Part shown: one piece after another, positions 60,959 to 64,000 of the stretch
How positions within the stretch are numbered: position 1 is the stretch's first letter
Layout of the letters: the number at the start of each line of letters is the position of its first letter
Assembly (NCBI RefSeq): GCF_910592395.1
Contig: NC_088321.1
Location: 8,370,001-8,434,000, forward strand
Reading direction: 5' to 3'
Origin: Lineus longissimus
Lineage: Eukaryota; Nemertea; Pilidiophora; Heteronemertea; Lineidae
DNA length: 64,000 nt
The notes under the pieces: model-generated
The model's input: the letters and a program-made list of their open reading frames with translations, nothing else
The model's database searches: none
What the model was told of the DNA's origin: nothing
Program-made: the position numbers and the translations under genes

Positions 60959-61830
60959 CTAGTCACTGCTTACGATAATGACCGCCTCATCTTCATTGTT
61001 CTCGTTTTCACTACCGCTAGAAGCACTTGTGTCTGCCACGCTGTCCGAATCAGGTTCCGACTAAAAAGGATATGTTTTTTGCGCTCCTTTTTTGCTCCTA
61101 GCTTCTTCCTCGGTGTTTCCTCGATCGGGAATACGGGAAAGGCCAAGTAACGCCGCCGCATTTTCGGTTTTGTTAACGTATCCTCGCCAGCTTCGTACAT
61201 CATGTAGAGTTGCATTAATAGTTTATCGCCGCCTTGGTTCAATTTGACCATGGACATCTTCCGTTTTCTTGTTGGTGTGTTTCTGGCTAGTACTTGCTTT
61301 CCCTTAGTTTGATTCTTAGTTCCTTTGGAAGTAGAGGGAATCACTTCGGGGCTGTCTTCGGTCCCATTGGTCTTAATCGTTGGTTTTTTGTTGATTTTTG
61401 TCATCTTGTTATCTTTTGTCTCCCAGGTCATCAGTTTTTCCGCAGGGAAAGGCGTTATGCAGGAGCTCTTTGAAGCGCAGGAGCCCGCCTGATCTTGTTG
61501 TTTCTTAACGCGGCGTGTTTCTCGTTCTTTTTCCAATTTCTTATGACAAGAATTGCAACGTTCGGCGTCCAACTCGAAGTAACTTTTTTGCGGGTATGGC
61601 CGGTGACAGCGTTTGCATTCGCGAAACGATCTCTGCTGACATTTATAACAAAACGGTTTGCCCTCCATTAGAAAGGAGTAAGAAGAGCACCAATTACACC
61701 TCTTTTTTACGTGTTCATAATCGGTGTCGGAATTGAAATGTTCCTCATCTGTCTCCGTATGTTTTACTTTCGCTTTACGCTTCCCAACCTGTGGCGTTGC
61801 TTTTGCGCTGCTCGGCAGTTCTTTGGACAT
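60959..61830 (-). CDS. Zinc-cluster protein with possible frameshift near C terminus
   Basis: The N-terminal 110 residues carry five Cys pairs (CNWC, CYKC, CKRC, CNSC and others) in a compact zinc-binding region, followed by a long Lys/Thr/Ser-rich linker. The frame ends at 60,970 with an unlikely basic tail. An overlapping frame from about 61,062 to 60,959 encodes an acidic SEPDSDSVADTSASS and ENNEDEAV tail that looks like the natural end. An indel near 61,062 is suspected. Likely a nucleic-acid-binding regulator. Confidence 0.6.
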
Positions 61831-61918
61831 CTTGTCTTGTAATAGTATTTAAAACTAAGGTGGTCCTGAGTGAGGTTATATCCTGTACAGTTATAGACAT
61901 CATTTCTCTTCTCACATG

Positions 61919-62677
61919 CTACTTTTCACTGTTTTTAATAGTGTCCTGTATGAAATCTAGCAGCTCTTTCGGGCTTGCCTTGGCACTCTCCTTTAGGGCA
62001 ATGTTGCACTCACCCCATGCTCCTGTGCAAATTTCGTGGTTTTTCCATTTGGCCAGGTGCCTTTGGTAAGCGGCTTTCAGGGCTTCTTGATACGAATACG
62101 TTACCGGATTTGGTCCGCTGCACTCGAAATCTCGACCACGTATTGCGAGACGTGACATACAGATGTCTGTTGGCGTGTTCACCAAGTAGATACCGTGCAT
62201 CTGAAGTGCTAGCATTTGCATTGTCTTCTCCGCCTCTGTCATCGCAAAATCGATGAGGAAATCTCTTGAGAAACAGCTTATTCTCCCAAGCTCGAATAAG
62301 GTTTCGACGAAGGGGAGGGACGAAAAAAGGCTTCGATCCGTTACGATTATTGTAGTGTTCTTTTCCCTCTTCTCCATCGCTAACTTGTTCAAAAGCTGAG
62401 GAACTGTCTCTCGGACGACTCTGTTGAGCGACTGTACAAAATGGATGTGGGCTAGGGGAGCCTCCATCAAGGGATTCTCGTAACACATTTTGAGCGGGTT
62501 GTGTCCCTGAAACGAGGTGAACTCGTCCAGGCATTCCCTTATGCTAACAATATTGAAGGGTAGATCGTCGCCGTGGAAGGTAGCCATTTCTTGTATTTGA
62601 TCTATGATGGTTGTTTTGCCGGCTGCGATTATACCTTCGACCGCGAACATAAAGACATTTTCGGCAGGACGACTCAT
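61919..62677 (-). CDS. Deoxynucleoside kinase
   Basis: The 252-residue protein has a P-loop GIIAAGKT (residues 15-22), a substrate-binding DRSLFSS motif (near residue 114), an RLAIRGRDFE lid-like segment (near residue 180) and further helices of the dNK/thymidine kinase 2-like family. It phosphorylates deoxynucleosides, so it would increase dNTP supply for element replication. The gene is intact while its neighbours are damaged. Such kinases occur in large DNA viruses; in Polintons they are an accessory gain. Confidence 0.88.
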   Translation of the reverse strand: MSRPAENVFMFAVEGIIAAGKTTIIDQIQEMATFHGDDLPFNIVSIRECLDEFTSFQGHNPLKMCYENPLMEAPLAHIHFVQSLNRVVRETVPQLLNKLAMEKREKNTTIIVTDRSLFSSLPFVETLFELGRISCFSRDFLIDFAMTEAEKTMQMLALQMHGIYLVNTPTDICMSRLAIRGRDFECSGPNPVTYSYQEALKAAYQRHLAKWKNHEICTGAWGECNIALKESAKASPKELLDFIQDTIKNSEK

Positions 62678-62803
62678 CCTTATATGAATAATATGCTTAA
62701 TATATGTTTTTATGAACTATATGTTACAATGCGTGTGCTGGACTATAGAGACAGTCTTTGCTGTACAATGTAAAGTTTTTCTAGTAAATTCTCTTGTCAC
62801 ATG

Positions 62804-63482
62804 CTACTTATCACAATCTTCAATAGACTCACAAGGGGATGGTGTAGCTTCAAACTCCTTTACAAAATCCTGTGGCTCCGTAGATACACTGTCTTCCCCG
62901 TCGAAAAAGTCTTGCTCGTGTTTTCTTTCCACACGAGCGCAGCAAATAAGAGTGCAGTGAACGTCTTCCATGTCACTTTTCACAGACGGGCTAATCGTTT
63001 GCGTTGTGTCGCGCCGACTAGTACCGACTCGAAACGAGAGTCCCCTCGCTATGGGGAGATTCCTGCTCTTCGCTCTGTTCGCTTTCACTGCTTTCCTCGT
63101 ATTTTCTTTTTCTTCCTCTCGTTTGGGGAGCCTTTTTAGCATCGCCGGCCTGAAAAAACTCATCCTCAACATTTTGCTCTTCGTTTTGTCTACAACGAAG
63201 CTCTGCTCTCTGCTGTTGCCCCTTTCCTCTTCCATCGCCTTCTCCGTTTTGCTGTTCTGCTTTGAAAACCTTGTAACTGGCCTTCTTCAATTTCTCCACG
63301 TTCATAAAAAAATCTGCGATGTCTTCCCCAAGTAAACTGATGCACTTTTGACGATTATTCTTCAAATAGAGGTGAAACCAGGTGTCACCTTTAAATCTCG
63401 TCACATCAACGTTGCACCGTTTGCCGACTGCTATGGTGCAGCGTATGTTTTTTGTACTTCTAGTATTCTTTGTCGAACTCAT
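62804..63482 (-). CDS. PC4-like ssDNA-binding protein candidate with overlapping acidic frame
   Basis: The primary frame is 63,482-63,018 (154 aa). Its N-terminal 65 residues (IRCTIAVGKRCNVDVTRFKG, then WFHLYLKNN and CISLLGEDIADFFMNVEKL) have the strand-strand-strand-helix layout of PC4/SUB1 coactivators, which bind ssDNA. The remaining half is charged and low-complexity. A second frame, 63,235-62,804, overlaps and ends in an acidic stretch. An indel may join the two. The PC4 assignment is tentative. Confidence 0.5.
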
Positions 63483-63551
63483 GTTGCGGCGAGATGCGTC
63501 TAATACACTTATGGATATTTGTCCTTGTCACAATGTGATTCCCTGACTTCT

Positions 63552-64000
63552 TTACTCGTTTTTGATGCGGTAGTGTCCAAAGGCGAATGTGTGAATGTTA
63601 TCTTCGCACAGCCAGCGTTTCGTGTCCAATGGTGACAAAGCTTTTTTCTCTTGCGTTAATGTATAAAGCTTTAGTTTTTTCGACCTAATCGATTTAAAAT
63701 TACACGTACTGGGTGCCGCTTGTGAAGATGTGTTCATGTATAGCGCATCTTCGTACTGCTCAAAGCCAATGCTTTGCATAACGCATCTGGGCAAACCCTT
63801 GGCCTTACTGGTGACTGCCTCCGACCGATGTCTTGTGCTGTACATTTTGGCACGCAAACCAACAAAGTCCACAATGGGATCGCACGCATCCTCTCGCTTG
63901 AAAGTACCTCGAACTTTTTCATCCAAGGCGACTGATCGAAAGCCAGAATCCTATGCACTTTGCTCAGCGTCATGCCCAGCTGAAGATAATATAGCAGGTT
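63552..64000 (-). pseudogene. polB: DNA polymerase B fragment with internal deletion
   Basis: From 64,000 to about 63,930 the frame encodes LGMTLSKVHRILAFDQSPW, which lies just before motif B in Polinton polymerases. It is followed, in a different frame from about 63,930, by DEKVRGTFKREDACDPIVDF and FVGLRAKMYS, which lie well after motif C. Aligned to element 1 polymerase, about 165 codons including motifs B (KLMNN) and C (YTDTDS) are missing. The C-terminal KRWLCEDNIHTFAFGHYRI ending is intact. The gene is inactive as it stands. Confidence 0.85.

Larger units (their letters stand above)
54593..64000 (-). mobile_element. Polinton/Maverick element 2 (decayed), polymerase end outside window
   Basis: A minus-strand gene array holds a DNA polymerase B remnant, deoxynucleoside kinase, chromodomain integrase, packaging ATPase, capsid protein and adenain-like protease in typical Polinton order. 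It is more GC-rich than element 1, and its proteins are not close to those of element 1, so it represents a separate lineage. A polymerase internal deletion and a capsid frameshift show that it is no longer fully functional. Confidence 0.93.

Noticed and set aside
62010-62534. 174-aa overlapping frame inside the kinase gene
   Set aside because: It is an overlapping frame of the dNK coding sequence without homology; the kinase frame has all motifs.

Overview
This is a eukaryotic, probably marine invertebrate (lophotrochozoan or mollusc-like, low confidence) genomic window. It has spliced host genes, many short non-autonomous DNA transposons, tRNA-derived SINEs, minisatellites, and two integrated virus-like Polinton/Maverick (adintovirus-type) elements of different lineages.

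Region 1 (1 to about 17.4 kb) is an AT-rich Polinton whose left end lies outside the window. In order it carries an HNH nuclease fragment, a protein-primed family B DNA polymerase, a 413-aa membrane-tailed protein, a retroviral-type integrase, a major capsid protein, a packaging ATPase, a set of small membrane or virion proteins, a BIR (inhibitor-of-apoptosis) protein, a 614-aa repeat/membrane protein, a penton-like protein and, on the minus strand, a family of three small paralogues. Nearly every gene starts within a TATAAATAAATG-like box, and many end in short perfect hairpins. One minus-strand zinc-binding gene is split by a 1.15-kb Helentron-like insertion (9,885-11,032). A second, inverted copy of that insertion lies at 24,363-25,522.

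Region 2 (17.4-27.4 kb) contains a TIR DNA transposon (about 18,931-24,150) with an intact 961-codon putative RNase H-fold transposase. Its ends carry repeated GTCGTTTCGCTACATG motifs, including a nested palindromic array. A 77-bp minisatellite follows.

Region 3 (28.1-42.4 kb) is the host gene GTF2E2 (TFIIE beta subunit). I resolved seven coding exons with GT/AG junctions and consistent phases. Three of its splice sites have been tandemly duplicated into the adjacent intron (exon 3 donor, exon 5 acceptor, exon 6 donor). Intron 4 holds about 60 copies of a 64-bp repeat. Exon 3 has an in-frame TAA just after the canonical acceptor, which an acceptor 15 nt downstream would remove.

Region 4 (42.4-54.6 kb) is mostly intergenic: pogo-like MITEs, SINEs, tandem repeats and a 949-bp foldback element with a 6-bp target duplication. 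I found no convincing complete host gene there.

Region 5 (54.6 kb to the end, minus strand) is a second, more GC-rich and visibly decayed Polinton. Reading leftward it has a DNA polymerase remnant, a possible PC4-like protein, a deoxynucleoside kinase, a zinc-cluster protein, a chromodomain integrase, an ATPase, four small virion or hypothetical genes, a frameshifted capsid gene and an adenain-type protease. The polymerase has lost the segment holding motifs B and C.

Within each Polinton the polymerase and integrase copy and insert the element, while capsid, penton, ATPase and protease would build particles. The BIR protein (region 1) and the kinase (region 5) are host-interaction or nucleotide-supply accessories.
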